NCBI RefSeq assembly: GCF_009674885.1
Contig: NZ_WKKA01000004.1
Span: 62,001-126,000, forward strand
Direction of reading: 5' to 3'
DNA: 64,000 nt
Source of the DNA: Paracoccus sp. S-4012
GTDB taxonomy: Bacteria > Pseudomonadota > Alphaproteobacteria > Rhodobacterales > Rhodobacteraceae
In this document: positions 35,401-43,212 of the stretch, piece by piece
Position numbering within the stretch: the stretch's first letter is position 1
Layout of the letters: every line of letters starts with the position of its first letter
Made by a program: the position numbers and the translations under genes
The notes under the pieces: generated by a model
Seen by the model: the letters and a program-made list of their open reading frames with translations, nothing else
Database searches by the model: none
What the model was told of the DNA's origin: nothing

Positions 35401-35520
35401 GTCACGGTGCGCCTTGGCGACCGGATCGATGGCGGGCCGATCACCGAGATCGGCAAGGGGGCCGTCACCTATGTCCAGAACGGACGGCCGCAGCAGCTGC
35501 GGATTCTGGAAGGGCGGTGA
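32416..35520 (+). CDS. composite GspL/PilM-like and GspC-like single-pass membrane protein
   Basis: 1034 residues. Residues about 70-170 resemble the cytoplasmic domain of GspL/PilM: DEVALLIPEDQVLFTNLTVD, then ARALEGVTPYPVAELAFDW. A Pro/Ala/Glu-rich region follows up to a single membrane segment at about 404-424 (MLGIMLVLLLAGIAAVFLF). Then come about 540 residues of Ala/Pro/Thr-rich low complexity and a short helical Gln/Ala stretch. The last 67 residues (LIGVVGAGKASRGLIRLRNG, VRLGDRIDGGPITEIGKGAV) resemble the GspC/PilP homology region. The order would put the GspL-like part in the cytoplasm and the GspC-like part in the periplasm. No other secretion or pilus gene is nearby. The ATG is the first one before the folded region; its ribosome site is weak. 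Confidence 0.75.
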   Translation: MIADSAARLASPPPPAEDRPRHALAFDLDAVHLMEDEEGAWVWRGAARYDAPDLQRRLDTLRRGLEGPSDEVALLIPEDQVLFTNLTVDPAKPRREAVARALEGVTPYPVAELAFDWVDDAPDRVRVATVWRGSLREYTDFASEHGFTPMAALAEGDGTAFPGEARFWEALEGEGAKPRPAVETGRAEEATAEAAPEIQESQADLAAAADTPAAEVSEDAAADTPAAEASEAAAPPPEPAAVAPRVEAASPAAPRPRRSLRATEAAGGREPESGAELLATAIARIRSLSPGNGAAVNDPRALPEDAEAEEQAAPVAPGEEEAEAQRARARARRGVASRERRQGEAPAGRHPAPLVAHRAAPAQEPALAPRAEAFHERAREARASTAPRPDAAPQPGGRATDSRMLGIMLVLLLAGIAAVFLFGGQGTPPAPATEATAPVTAAAPAVAEPGAAAPSEPVAPAPMPPATVPLTEPSASSAAPASTAAEATAPLPSASTATVPAAPSETTETEPAVPEAVGATGPMRPAPVPSEPSATPPAEAASGPATAPPAAGRESAIEAAVALANSEAPAVRPAAPAADAAPELPQDPLPFDRAAEPEPSPVTGIRPPQRPATSAPASGVSAPQAAAPVPTSQRAPPPPLQATPLAPQAATPPATTPAPTTSPRPPERPATLGQAPAAAPASPAPPPRRGAALSTDRRTAQVGRLVLAPADHALFAAAPASLARGAISVAPALDRAIVAMPSAAGPRFAQARPPSRGERPQAASSVDAAVAAAVASQSASTPNRLLPSDRPSPRPRSAAASAAPASTSAVEGAIAAAIRASPAAPGGVALTALRSSPFPQPAPRDRRPAAAAPQPPAAAAPQAADQTAAAVAAAAAAQAEQRRLDEQLQAQAEERARAASAAQIEAQQRAAAEARARAQAEAEMRAAAAARQPLRHVESDNEPELSRPVGGGTTSATVASGATASGIDLNRTTLIGVVGAGKASRGLIRLRNGRIVTVRLGDRIDGGPITEIGKGAVTYVQNGRPQQLRILEGR

Positions 35521-35538
35521 GGGGGCCTTGCGGCCCCC
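35521..35538. terminator. short hairpin directly after the stop of the composite membrane protein gene
   Basis: GGGGGCC (35521-35527), loop TTGC, GGCCCCC (35532-35538; G-C stem of 7 bp) begins right after the stop codon, between two convergent genes whose stops are 24 bases apart. No clear T-run follows. Confidence 0.45.
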
Positions 35539-35544
35539 GCAGCC

Positions 35545-36474
35545 TTACTCCTGACCCTTGTAGATCGAGACCAGCTTGCCCAGCATCTGCAGCGCGTCCT
35601 CGCGCGACCGCTGGAAGCTGTTGCGGCCGATGATCGAGCCGTTGCCGCCGCCGTCGCGGATCGCGCGGGCGTCCTCGTAGACCGCGTCCGCGCCCTTCGC
35701 GGCGCCGCCCGAGAAGACCACGATCCGCCGCCCGCCGAAGGCCGCCTGCATGCAATGCGCCACGCGCGCGGCCTGGGTCGAGATGTCGATGCCCTGCTCC
35801 TGATAGACCTTCTTGGCTTCCTTGTTCTCGAGGAAGTCGGTCGAGAGCTTGATCTTGATGACATGCGCGCCGAGCAGCGCCGCGATCTGCGCGGCATAGG
35901 CGGCGATGTCGATGGCGGTCTCGCCGTCCTTGGTGATCGCCTCGCCGCGCGGATAGGACCAGATCACCGTCGGGATGCCGTAGGCCGCGGCCTCGGCCCG
36001 CATCTCGGAGATCTCCTCGAACATGTCGAGGGCCATGTCGGAGCCCGGATAGATGGTGAAGCCGATGGCCGAGCAGCCGAGACGCAGCGCGTCCTGCACC
36101 GTCGCGGTCACCGCCTGGTTCTTGCCGGCGCTGTCGCTCATCAGGCTGTTGGCGCTGTTGCATTTGAGGATCGTCGGGATCTGCCCGGCGAAGCTGTCGG
36201 CGCCGGCCTCGATCATGCCGAGCGGCGCGGCGTAGGCGTTCAGGCCCGCGTCGATGGCGAGCTGGTAGTGGTAATGGGGGTCATAGCCCAGCGGGTTCTT
36301 GGCGAAGCTGCGCGCCGGGCCGTGCTCGAAGCCCTGGTCCACGGGCAGGATGATCATCTTGCCGGTGCCCGCCAGTTCGCCGGTCATCAGCATGCGGGCG
36401 AGATTGCCCTTCACGCCGGGGTTCTCGCCCTCGTAATTGGCGAGGATCTTGCGGACGGTGTCGGTCATCTTCAT
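35545..36474 (-). CDS. fbaB: class I fructose-bisphosphate aldolase (DhnA/FbaB type)
   Basis: 309 residues. The archaeal-type class I aldolase landmarks are present: MIILPVDQGFEHGPARSFAK near the start, VIWSYPRGEAI in the middle, the Schiff-base lysine in HVIKIKLSTDFL, and VVFSGGAAKGADAV with GGGNGSIIGRNSFQR at the phosphate site. It cleaves fructose 1,6-bisphosphate or works in the reverse, gluconeogenic direction. It stands alone; 76 bases separate it from the upstream S4 protein gene on the same strand. Confidence 0.93.
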   Translation of the reverse strand: MKMTDTVRKILANYEGENPGVKGNLARMLMTGELAGTGKMIILPVDQGFEHGPARSFAKNPLGYDPHYHYQLAIDAGLNAYAAPLGMIEAGADSFAGQIPTILKCNSANSLMSDSAGKNQAVTATVQDALRLGCSAIGFTIYPGSDMALDMFEEISEMRAEAAAYGIPTVIWSYPRGEAITKDGETAIDIAAYAAQIAALLGAHVIKIKLSTDFLENKEAKKVYQEQGIDISTQAARVAHCMQAAFGGRRIVVFSGGAAKGADAVYEDARAIRDGGGNGSIIGRNSFQRSREDALQMLGKLVSIYKGQE

Positions 36475-36550
36475 GGCGGCGCTACCTCATGCGTGGGGGA
36501 TCATGCGTGGGTTGACTAGGCCAAGCGCCGCGGGGCGGCAACCGGTTGGC

Positions 36551-36868
36551 TCACGGCCCCCCGGCTTCCGCGCGACCGGCGAGGTCCTCGTAGAGGGTCT
36601 GCGCCTCGGCGGGAGGGCCGCGGCGCGCGCCGGGGGCGACGACGCGCAGCGCCCGCACGCGCGGGCCGGAGCCGACCGTCACCACGTCGCCGGGGCCGAC
36701 CATCTGCGCGGGCTTCTGGCAGGGCGCGCCGTTCACGCGGATGCCGCCGGCTGCGATGCGGTCGGCGGCGAGCGTGCGGGTCTTGAAGACGCGCGCATGG
36801 CAGAGCCAGCGGTCGAGGCGGATGCGTCCGCCCTCCGCCGGCGCATCCTCGTCCCTGTCGCGCCTCAC
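36551..36868 (-). CDS. S4 domain RNA-binding protein (Hsp15-like)
   Basis: 105 residues. The S4 domain is at about 15-75: IRLDRWLCHARVFKTRTLAA, then GGIRVNGAPCQKPAQMVGPG. The C-terminal 35 residues are basic and end with a short acidic helix. In E. coli Hsp15 (HslR) rescues dissociated 50S subunits that carry peptidyl-tRNA. The ATG overlaps the stop of the helicase gene upstream by 4 bases (ATGA), so the two proteins are made together, in keeping with a joint RNA role. Confidence 0.9.
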   Translation of the reverse strand: MRRDRDEDAPAEGGRIRLDRWLCHARVFKTRTLAADRIAAGGIRVNGAPCQKPAQMVGPGDVVTVGSGPRVRALRVVAPGARRGPPAEAQTLYEDLAGRAEAGGP

Positions 36869-39800
36869 TGCCGGTTCTTGAGCGCGGCGAGGACCGCGAA
36901 GGGGCTGTCGGGGTCGATCGGCTTCTCGGTCCGCGGCGGGCGGGCGCTGTAGGCGCGCGAGCCCTCGTTGCGGGGACCCTGGCCGGGCTTGCCCTTTGGG
37001 CCGCCCTTGCCGCCGCGCTCGGGCCGTTCGCCACGCTCGCGCGCGGCCTCGCCCTCGTTGCGGCGGGGCTGCCCGTGCTTCTTCGGGCCGCGCTCGCGCT
37101 TGCCCTCGCCCTCGTGGCGGCGATCGCCGCCCTGCCGCGCCTCGCCCGCCTGCGTCGCCTCGGCGGCGGGGGCACCCTCGCCCGCCACGGCAGGCTCGGG
37201 CGCGCGGCCACGCTGGCCGTCGCGGCGCGGGCCGCGCGGACCGCGGCGCTCGCCCTCGGCCTCGGGGCGCGGGCCGCGGCGGGCCTGGCCACGCGGCTTT
37301 GGCGCCCAGGTGAAGGTGTAGAAGACCTCCATCTCGACCGGCTCGGCCTCTGCCGTCTCGGCGGCTTCACCCTCGGGCGCGGCCTCGGGCTCGGTCGCAG
37401 CCTCTGCCGCCGCCTTCTCCTCGGCCTCGCGCCTGGCGGCCTGCTCGGCCTCCCAGCGGGCGCGGGTCTCGGCGGCGAGGACGCTCTCCTCCTCGGTCAG
37501 CGGGTTCGCCGACTCCGGTGCCTGCTCCTCGCCCTCGGGCGCGGCCTCCGGCACCCCGGCCTCCACCGCCTTCGCGGGCTTCGGCCGCTCGCCGCGCTCG
37601 GCCGCGTAGCCCAAGCCCTGCATCAGCGCCGCGAATTGCTCGAGCGTCATTCCGGTGATCGACAGCATCTCCGGGCTCGCCTCGAAGCCCGCGCGGCTGT
37701 CCTTCTGCCGCACGAGGTCGGCCAGCCGCTCCAGCATGTCGATGCGGATCGCCCGGTCGCCCGCCGGGTGGTAGCCCGAGAGCGTGTAGTGCTGGCGCGG
37801 CACGTCGGGCAGGTTCGGGATCGTCACCAGACCGGGCGGCGGGCTCTCGGGGAACTCGTCCAGCCCGGCGAAAAGGCTCCACAGCACCAGCCGCAGGCGG
37901 GTCGGCGCGGGCTTCAGCAGCGCCGGCTGGAAGATCGTGAACTGGCCGAAGCGGACGCCGTGCTTGCGCAGCGCCGAGCGCGCCTCCTGGTCCAGCTCCT
38001 TGACCTCGTTCGTCACGCCCGCACGCGGCAGCACGCCCATCGCCTCGACCAGCCGGAAGGCCATGCCGCGGGCGAGCCCGGTCAGCGTCTCGTCGTCGCG
38101 GAGCGCCATCAGCGGCTCGAACTGCGCCGCGATGCGGCGGTCCATGAAATGCTGCAAGCGGCGGCGGACCTTCTCGGCGATCTCGGGCCCCGCCTCCTCA
38201 TCCACGAAGACCTCGATCTTCGGCTTCATCGGATCGTCGCCCTTTGCGAGCTTCCCCACGGCCGAGGAGCCCCACATCAGCCCGCCCTGCTCGGTCAGGT
38301 CGAGCTCGGTGTCGGGCGCGTTGTAGAAGCGGTCGGCGCGCAGGTGAAACTCCGGCCGCAGCGCCTCGTAGGCGGCGCGGGTCAGCATCTTGGCCTCGTC
38401 GCCCTGCGCCGATGGATCGGTGCGGAACCGGAAACCGTCCAGCCGCCCGGCGAACTCGCCCTCGACGCTGACCTCGCCCTTGTCGTTGACCTCGGCCACG
38501 AGGCTCTCCTTCTGCTTCAACCGGCGCAGCAGAACGGAGGTGCGCCGGTCCACGAATCTCTGGGTCAGTGCCGCGTGGAGCGCGTCCGACAGGCGGTCTT
38601 CTACAGCGCGGGTCTCGCCGCGCCAATGGTCTTCATCCTGCACCCATCCGCGGCGCTGCGCCACATAGGTCCAGGTGCGGATATACGACAGCCGCTTGCT
38701 GATCGCGTCGATGTCGCCGCCGGTCTTGTCGATGCGCGCGACCGACCGGGCGATCCAGTCCGAGGGCACGCCCCCCTCCTGCACGAAGCCGAAGATGCGG
38801 GACAGCAGCGTCGTGTGCTCGACCGGCGAGATGCTGCGGAAGTCGGGGATGCGGCAGACGTCCCAGAGGAGGCGCACGTCCTTCGGATGCGTCGCGCGGG
38901 CCCGGATCTCGGGCAGGTCGCCAAGCGCCTTGAGCGCCCGGAGGTCGTCGGCCTCGCGTCCTCGGGAAAGCCATTCGCTCGACGGCGCGACCTCGAGCGA
39001 GGCTTGCAGCCGGTCGATCGTGCCGAATTCAAGCGCGCCGTTCCTCCACATCAACCGGCTGATCGGCTGGAAGCGGTGGTTCTCGATCGCCGCGATCAGC
39101 CCCTCGTCCAGCGCGGAGGCCTCGCCGGTGACGCCGAAGGTGCCGGGCTCGGTGTGCCGCCCTGCCCGGCCGGCGATCTGGCCGAGTTCATGCGGGAACA
39201 GCGGCCGCATCCGGCGGCCGTCGAACTTGTGCGTGGCCTCGAAGGCGACGTGGCGGATGTCGAGGTTCAGGCCCATGCCGATGGCGTCGGTTGCGACGAG
39301 ATAATCGACGTCGCCCGCCTGATACATCGCCACCTGCGCGTTCCGGGTCCGCGGGCTGAGCGCGCCCATCACCACCGCACAGCCGCCCTTCTGGCGCCTG
39401 AGCAGCTCGGCCGTGGCATAGACGTCATCGACCGAGAAGCCGACCACGGCCGAGCGCGCGGGCATCCGGCTGAGCTTCTTCGACCCCGCCCATGACAGCG
39501 TCGAGAACCGCTCGCGCCGCATGAAGGTGGCGTCCGGGACGAGCGCGGCGATGGCCGGGCGCATGGTGTCCGAGCCGAGGAACAGCGTCTCGTGCAGGCC
39601 CCGCGCGTTCAGCAGGCGGTCGGTGAAGACATGGCCGCGCTCAGGGTCGGCGCAGAGCTGGATCTCGTCGATGGCGACAAAATCGGCGCCGATCGCCTCG
39701 GGCATCGCCTCGACCGTGGCGACCCAGTATTGCGCCCGGTCGCCGACGATCCGCTCCTCGCCGGTGACCAGCGCCGCGACCGAGGGGCCGCGGGCCTTCA

Positions 39801-39939
39801 CGATGCGGTCATAGACCTCGCGCGCGAGCAGCCGCAGCGGCAGGCCGATGACGCCGGTGCGATGCGCCAGCATCCGGTCGATGGCGTAATGGGTCTTGCC
39901 GGTGTTGGTCGGCCCGAGGACGGCCGTGACGCGGGTCAT
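36865..39939 (-). CDS. Suv3-like DEAD/SF2 RNA helicase with charged C-terminal tail
   Basis: 1024 residues. Walker A GPTNTGKT is at 9-16 and DEIQ at 91-94 (FVAIDEIQLCADPERGHVFT), as in Suv3/MgpS-type helicases. The second RecA-like part has DAIGMGLNLDIRHVAFEAT and ELGQIAGRAGRHTEPGTFGV. The helical region continues to about residue 750. The last 230 residues are low complexity, first Glu/Ala-rich and then Arg/Gly/Glu-rich (for example GQARRGPRPEAEGERRG), a likely RNA-binding or disordered tail. Suv3 works with exoribonucleases in mitochondria; the bacterial role is not well known. Start ATG 39939 begins directly before the P-loop. Confidence 0.88.
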   Translation of the reverse strand: MTRVTAVLGPTNTGKTHYAIDRMLAHRTGVIGLPLRLLAREVYDRIVKARGPSVAALVTGEERIVGDRAQYWVATVEAMPEAIGADFVAIDEIQLCADPERGHVFTDRLLNARGLHETLFLGSDTMRPAIAALVPDATFMRRERFSTLSWAGSKKLSRMPARSAVVGFSVDDVYATAELLRRQKGGCAVVMGALSPRTRNAQVAMYQAGDVDYLVATDAIGMGLNLDIRHVAFEATHKFDGRRMRPLFPHELGQIAGRAGRHTEPGTFGVTGEASALDEGLIAAIENHRFQPISRLMWRNGALEFGTIDRLQASLEVAPSSEWLSRGREADDLRALKALGDLPEIRARATHPKDVRLLWDVCRIPDFRSISPVEHTTLLSRIFGFVQEGGVPSDWIARSVARIDKTGGDIDAISKRLSYIRTWTYVAQRRGWVQDEDHWRGETRAVEDRLSDALHAALTQRFVDRRTSVLLRRLKQKESLVAEVNDKGEVSVEGEFAGRLDGFRFRTDPSAQGDEAKMLTRAAYEALRPEFHLRADRFYNAPDTELDLTEQGGLMWGSSAVGKLAKGDDPMKPKIEVFVDEEAGPEIAEKVRRRLQHFMDRRIAAQFEPLMALRDDETLTGLARGMAFRLVEAMGVLPRAGVTNEVKELDQEARSALRKHGVRFGQFTIFQPALLKPAPTRLRLVLWSLFAGLDEFPESPPPGLVTIPNLPDVPRQHYTLSGYHPAGDRAIRIDMLERLADLVRQKDSRAGFEASPEMLSITGMTLEQFAALMQGLGYAAERGERPKPAKAVEAGVPEAAPEGEEQAPESANPLTEEESVLAAETRARWEAEQAARREAEEKAAAEAATEPEAAPEGEAAETAEAEPVEMEVFYTFTWAPKPRGQARRGPRPEAEGERRGPRGPRRDGQRGRAPEPAVAGEGAPAAEATQAGEARQGGDRRHEGEGKRERGPKKHGQPRRNEGEAARERGERPERGGKGGPKGKPGQGPRNEGSRAYSARPPRTEKPIDPDSPFAVLAALKNRQ

Positions 39940-39943
39940 GGCT

Positions 39944-40531
39944 TCAGATCGCCGTGCCGCCCAGCGCGCGGGTGAGGCGGGCCACGGCGTCAAGGGCCTC
40001 CTGCTGGTGCGGGTGGATGGCGAGGCTGACCTCGAAGGCGTCGAGCGCGGCCTCGGTGTTGCCGATCTCCTCCAGCATGGCCCCGAGTTGCGTCAGCGCG
40101 AGGAAATTGCGCGGCTCGAGCGTCAGCGCGCGGGCGAGATCGGCGGCGGCGGGGCCGAACTCGCCAGCGAAGGCGTAGGCGGCCGCGCGCAGCTGGAAGC
40201 CGGGGGCGTAGTCGGGGGCGTGGTCCGTGAGTGCCGTAAGGTGGCCGATGGCGGCGGCGAGGTCGCCTGCGTCGAGCGCCGCCTCGCCCCGCTGCCGCAG
40301 GTAGTCGATGCTGGCCGAGCCCGAGCGCGACCAGGCCCGCAGGATGTCGGCTTCGGCCCCGCGCCAGCCCTCGCCCGGCGCCTTCAGCGCGGCGAAGAGG
40401 GCGTCAAGGTCGGTCGTCGCTTCCGCGGGCGGGGTCGCGGGCGCCTCCTGGCCGGCCGCCGGGACGGCCAGACCAAAAGCGCAGAAAATTGCCGCGACGA
40501 AAGGCTGGAAGGGGCGCGCGCGGCGGGTCAT
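39944..40531 (-). CDS. exported tetratricopeptide repeat protein
   Basis: 195 residues with a signal peptide (FVAAIFCAFGLAVPAAGQ). About three TPR units lie at residues 78-180, for example RGEAALDAGDLAAAIGHLTA and LGAMLEEIGNTEAALDAFEV, with the usual alanine, glycine and proline spacing. It probably mediates protein contacts in the periplasm; the partner is unknown. Its stop is 4 bases before the helicase ATG on the same strand, so both are likely cotranscribed. Confidence 0.87.
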   Translation of the reverse strand: MTRRARPFQPFVAAIFCAFGLAVPAAGQEAPATPPAEATTDLDALFAALKAPGEGWRGAEADILRAWSRSGSASIDYLRQRGEAALDAGDLAAAIGHLTALTDHAPDYAPGFQLRAAAYAFAGEFGPAAADLARALTLEPRNFLALTQLGAMLEEIGNTEAALDAFEVSLAIHPHQQEALDAVARLTRALGGTAI

Positions 40532-40589
40532 AGCTGCAATCTAGGGACAGCGGCGGGCCTCCGCCAGCCGCGAGCGAAAGGAAAGACGC

Positions 40590-40874
40590 ATGAGCGACGT
40601 GGTCAAGGGTGCCGTCAGCGCGCTGAACGACAAGGTCAAGGGCTTCGACGGCACCGCCAAGTTCGTGATCGAGGGCGAGGGCGCGATCATGCTCGACGCC
40701 TCCGGCGCGCGCGAGGGCGACGAGGCGGCGGATGTGACCATGACCGCCAGCCGCGAGACCTTCGAGGGCATCCTCGACGGCTCGGTCAACCCGACCATGG
40801 CCTTCATGTCGGGCAAGCTGACGGTGGACGGCGACATGGGCGCCGCGATGCGGCTCGGCTCGGCGCTGAGCTGA
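40590..40874 (+). CDS. SCP2 sterol-binding domain protein
   Basis: 94 residues forming one SCP2 domain: KGFDGTAKFVIEGEGAIMLD, then ADVTMTASRETFEGILDG and the hallmark PTMAFMSGKLTVDGDMGAAM. SCP2 domains bind lipids or acyl chains in a hydrophobic tunnel; small stand-alone versions are common in Rhodobacterales. AAAGGAAAG lies 6 bases upstream of the ATG. The stop shares a base with the ATG of the downstream hydrolase, so the two are coupled; a lipid substrate for the hydrolase is possible but unproven. Confidence 0.92.
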   Translation: MSDVVKGAVSALNDKVKGFDGTAKFVIEGEGAIMLDASGAREGDEAADVTMTASRETFEGILDGSVNPTMAFMSGKLTVDGDMGAAMRLGSALS

Positions 40875-41815
40875 TGCGCCCGGCGCCGTTCCGGCAGCTG
40901 CCGGGCGCGGCGCAACCGCCGGCCGAGGCGTTTCTGACCGAGGCCGCAGACGGGGTGGCGCTGCGGCTCGCGCTGTGGCGGGGGGATGACGCGCGGGGCA
41001 CGGTGCTGCTGTTCCCCGGCCGCACGGAATACTGCGAGAAATACGCGCCGGTCGCCGCCCGGCTGACGGCGGCGGGCCATGCCGTCCTCGCCATCGACTG
41101 GCGCGGTCAGGGCGCGTCGGAACGGCTGATCGACGATCCCCGCCCCGGCCATGTCGAGGATTTCGCGGAGTATCAGCGCGACGTCGCCGCCCTCGCCGCG
41201 GCGGCGCGCGACCTGAACCTGCCCCGGCCGTGGCGGCTGCTCGCCCATTCGATGGGCGGCACCATCGGCCTGCGGGCGCTGACCGAGGGGCTGGAGGTCA
41301 CCGCCTCCGCCTTCTCGGCCCCCATGTGGGGCATCCGCCTCGGCAGCTTCCTCCCAGAGCCGGTGGGCGCCCGCGTGGCCGAGGGCATCACGCTGGCCAT
41401 CGGCCGCAGCGGGCGCGGCGCGCGGCCGATCCCCGGCGCGTCGAGCGTGCTGGACGTGCCGTTCAACGGCAACCGCCTGACCTCGAACATCGACGAATAC
41501 ACCCGCTTCATGCGCGAGGCGGCGAACTGGCCGGAGCTCGCCCTCGGCCCGGCCAGCTACGACTGGGTCCATGCCGCGATCGAGGAATGCCGCGCGCTCG
41601 CCGCCATCCCGGCCGACCGGCTCCCCAGCCTTCCGGTGCTGATCGCGGTCGCGGGCGAGGACCATATCGTCTCGCCCGCCGCGATCCATCACCGCGCCGA
41701 GGGGTGGCGGGAGGCGCGCTTGCTGGACCTGCCCGATTCGCGCCACGAGGCGATGTTCGAAGCCCCGCCGATCCGCGAGCGGTTTCTCGCCGCGATCCTG
41801 GAACACTTCGCCTGA
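40874..41815 (+). CDS. alpha/beta hydrolase (lysophospholipase PldB-like)
   Basis: 313 residues. GRTEYCEKYAPVAARLTAAG and AIDWRGQGASERL are typical of the monoacylglycerol lipase/PldB group. The nucleophile serine is in LLAHSMGGTIGLRAL, the acid near AVAGEDHIVSP and the histidine in LPDSRHEAMFE. It should cleave a fatty-acyl ester in the cytoplasm. It starts at TGATG, overlapping the SCP2 stop. The gene ends at repeat copy 3 and converges on dctD. Confidence 0.88.
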   Translation: MRPAPFRQLPGAAQPPAEAFLTEAADGVALRLALWRGDDARGTVLLFPGRTEYCEKYAPVAARLTAAGHAVLAIDWRGQGASERLIDDPRPGHVEDFAEYQRDVAALAAAARDLNLPRPWRLLAHSMGGTIGLRALTEGLEVTASAFSAPMWGIRLGSFLPEPVGARVAEGITLAIGRSGRGARPIPGASSVLDVPFNGNRLTSNIDEYTRFMREAANWPELALGPASYDWVHAAIEECRALAAIPADRLPSLPVLIAVAGEDHIVSPAAIHHRAEGWREARLLDLPDSRHEAMFEAPPIRERFLAAILEHFA

Positions 41816-41865
41816 CTTCTTCTGTCTGAAAATATCCGCGGGGGTCCGGGGGCGGCAGCCCCCGG
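41816..41865. repeat. AAATATCC hairpin repeat, copy 3 (between convergent genes)
   Basis: CTTCTTCTGTC, then TGAAAATATCC, a G-run, and the hairpin CCGGGGGC/GCCCCCGG (41846-41865). The lead matches copy 1 at 20320; the hairpin arms match copy 4 at 47257. It separates the hydrolase gene (+) from dctD (-). Confidence 0.8.
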
Positions 41866-41867
41866 CC

Positions 41868-43193
41868 TTAAAGGTAATCCCCGCGGCTCAGCCCGTATTT
41901 CGCCATCTTCTCGTTCAGCGTCCGGCGCGGCAGGCTCAACTCCTCCATCACCGCGCTGATCGAGCCCTTGTGGCGGCGCATGGTGTTGTCGATCAGCATC
42001 TTCTCGAAGCTCTCGACATATTCCTTCAGCGGCTTGCCCTCAGTCGTGGTCGCCTGCTGCCCCTCGTCGCCATCGGCCATCAGCAGCGAGGCGATGGAGC
42101 CAGTGCCGCGGCGGTTCTGCAGCACCGCGCGCTCGGCCACGTTGATGAGCTGGCGGACGTTGCCGGGCCAGGGGGCCTGCAGCAGCTGGGCCGCCTCCTG
42201 CGCCGTGACCTTGGGGGCCTCGCAGCCGTATTCCTCGGCGAACTGCTCGGTCATGCGGGTGAAGAGGGTGAGGATGTCCTCGCCCCGCTGGCGCAAGGGT
42301 GGCACCGTGATCTTCAGCGCGCCGAGGCGGTAGAAGAGATCGGGGCGCAGGATGTCCTCGAGCCGGCGCCCCTCGCCGCGGACGTTGGTGATGGCGATGA
42401 TGCGGGTCTCGGCCCGGTCGCCCTGGTCGGCAATGAAGGCCAGCAGCCGCGCCTGCAGCGAATCGGACAGCGCCTCGATGTCCTCGAGGACCAGCGTGCC
42501 GCCCCGCGCCTCCTCCACCGCGGGCAACCCGTCCTCGACCGGCCCGAAGAGCCGCAGGCCGAGCGCCTCCTCCGAGAAGGCGGCGCAGGAGATCGGCACG
42601 AAGCGGCGCGAGGCGCGCGGGCCGACGGCGTGCAGCGCATGGGCCACGAGGGTCTTGCCGGTCCCGGTCTCGCCGTCGATCAGCACATGGCCGTCGGCCT
42701 GGCCGAGATCGAGGATATCCTCGCGCAGCCGCTCCATCGCCGGTGAGGCGCCGAGCAGCTTCGACATCACCGGCTGGCCCTCGGAGAGGTCGCGCCGCAA
42801 GGCGCGGTTGTCGAGCGTCATGCGCCGCGCCTGCGTGGCCTTCTTGGCCAGTTCGGTCAGGCGGTCCGGGTTGAACGGCTTTTCCATGAAGTCCATGGCG
42901 CCCATCCGCATCGCCTCGACTGCGATGGGCACGTCGCCGTGGCCGGTGATCATGATGACCGGCAGCCCGGAATCGATGCCCATCAGGCGCTTGAGGAAGG
43001 CCATGCCGTCCATGCCCGGCATCCGCATGTCGGTGATAACCACGCCCGGCCAGTCGGGGACGATCTGCTTCAACGCCTCCTCGGCCGAGGCGTAGGTTTC
43101 GGTGTCGAAGCCCGACAGGACCAGCCACTGGCTGATCGACTCGCGCATGTCGGGCTCGTCGTCCACGATCGCGATCTTCATCGGCCGCGTCAT
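41868..43193 (-). CDS. dctD: DctD-like response regulator lacking the sigma-54 contact motif
   Basis: 441 residues. The receiver domain (1-120) has Asp11/Asp12, phospho-acceptor Asp55 (VVITDMRMPGMDG) and Lys105. The AAA+ domain has Walker A GETGTGKT at 174-181. The segment that should contain GAFTGA reads LFGPVEDGLPAV (215-226), so the loop that touches sigma-54 is absent. The Walker B line, normally GGTLFLDEI, reads GGTLVLEDI (231-239) with D and E exchanged. A Fis-type helix-turn-helix ends the protein (SISAVMEELSLPRRTLNEKM). It probably regulates without sigma-54. GGAGG is 9 bases before ATG 43193. The dctB-like kinase gene is 19 bases upstream. Confidence 0.88.
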   Translation of the reverse strand: MTRPMKIAIVDDEPDMRESISQWLVLSGFDTETYASAEEALKQIVPDWPGVVITDMRMPGMDGMAFLKRLMGIDSGLPVIMITGHGDVPIAVEAMRMGAMDFMEKPFNPDRLTELAKKATQARRMTLDNRALRRDLSEGQPVMSKLLGASPAMERLREDILDLGQADGHVLIDGETGTGKTLVAHALHAVGPRASRRFVPISCAAFSEEALGLRLFGPVEDGLPAVEEARGGTLVLEDIEALSDSLQARLLAFIADQGDRAETRIIAITNVRGEGRRLEDILRPDLFYRLGALKITVPPLRQRGEDILTLFTRMTEQFAEEYGCEAPKVTAQEAAQLLQAPWPGNVRQLINVAERAVLQNRRGTGSIASLLMADGDEGQQATTTEGKPLKEYVESFEKMLIDNTMRRHKGSISAVMEELSLPRRTLNEKMAKYGLSRGDYL

Positions 43194-43212
43194 CAGGCGC
43201 CTCCGTCCATTC

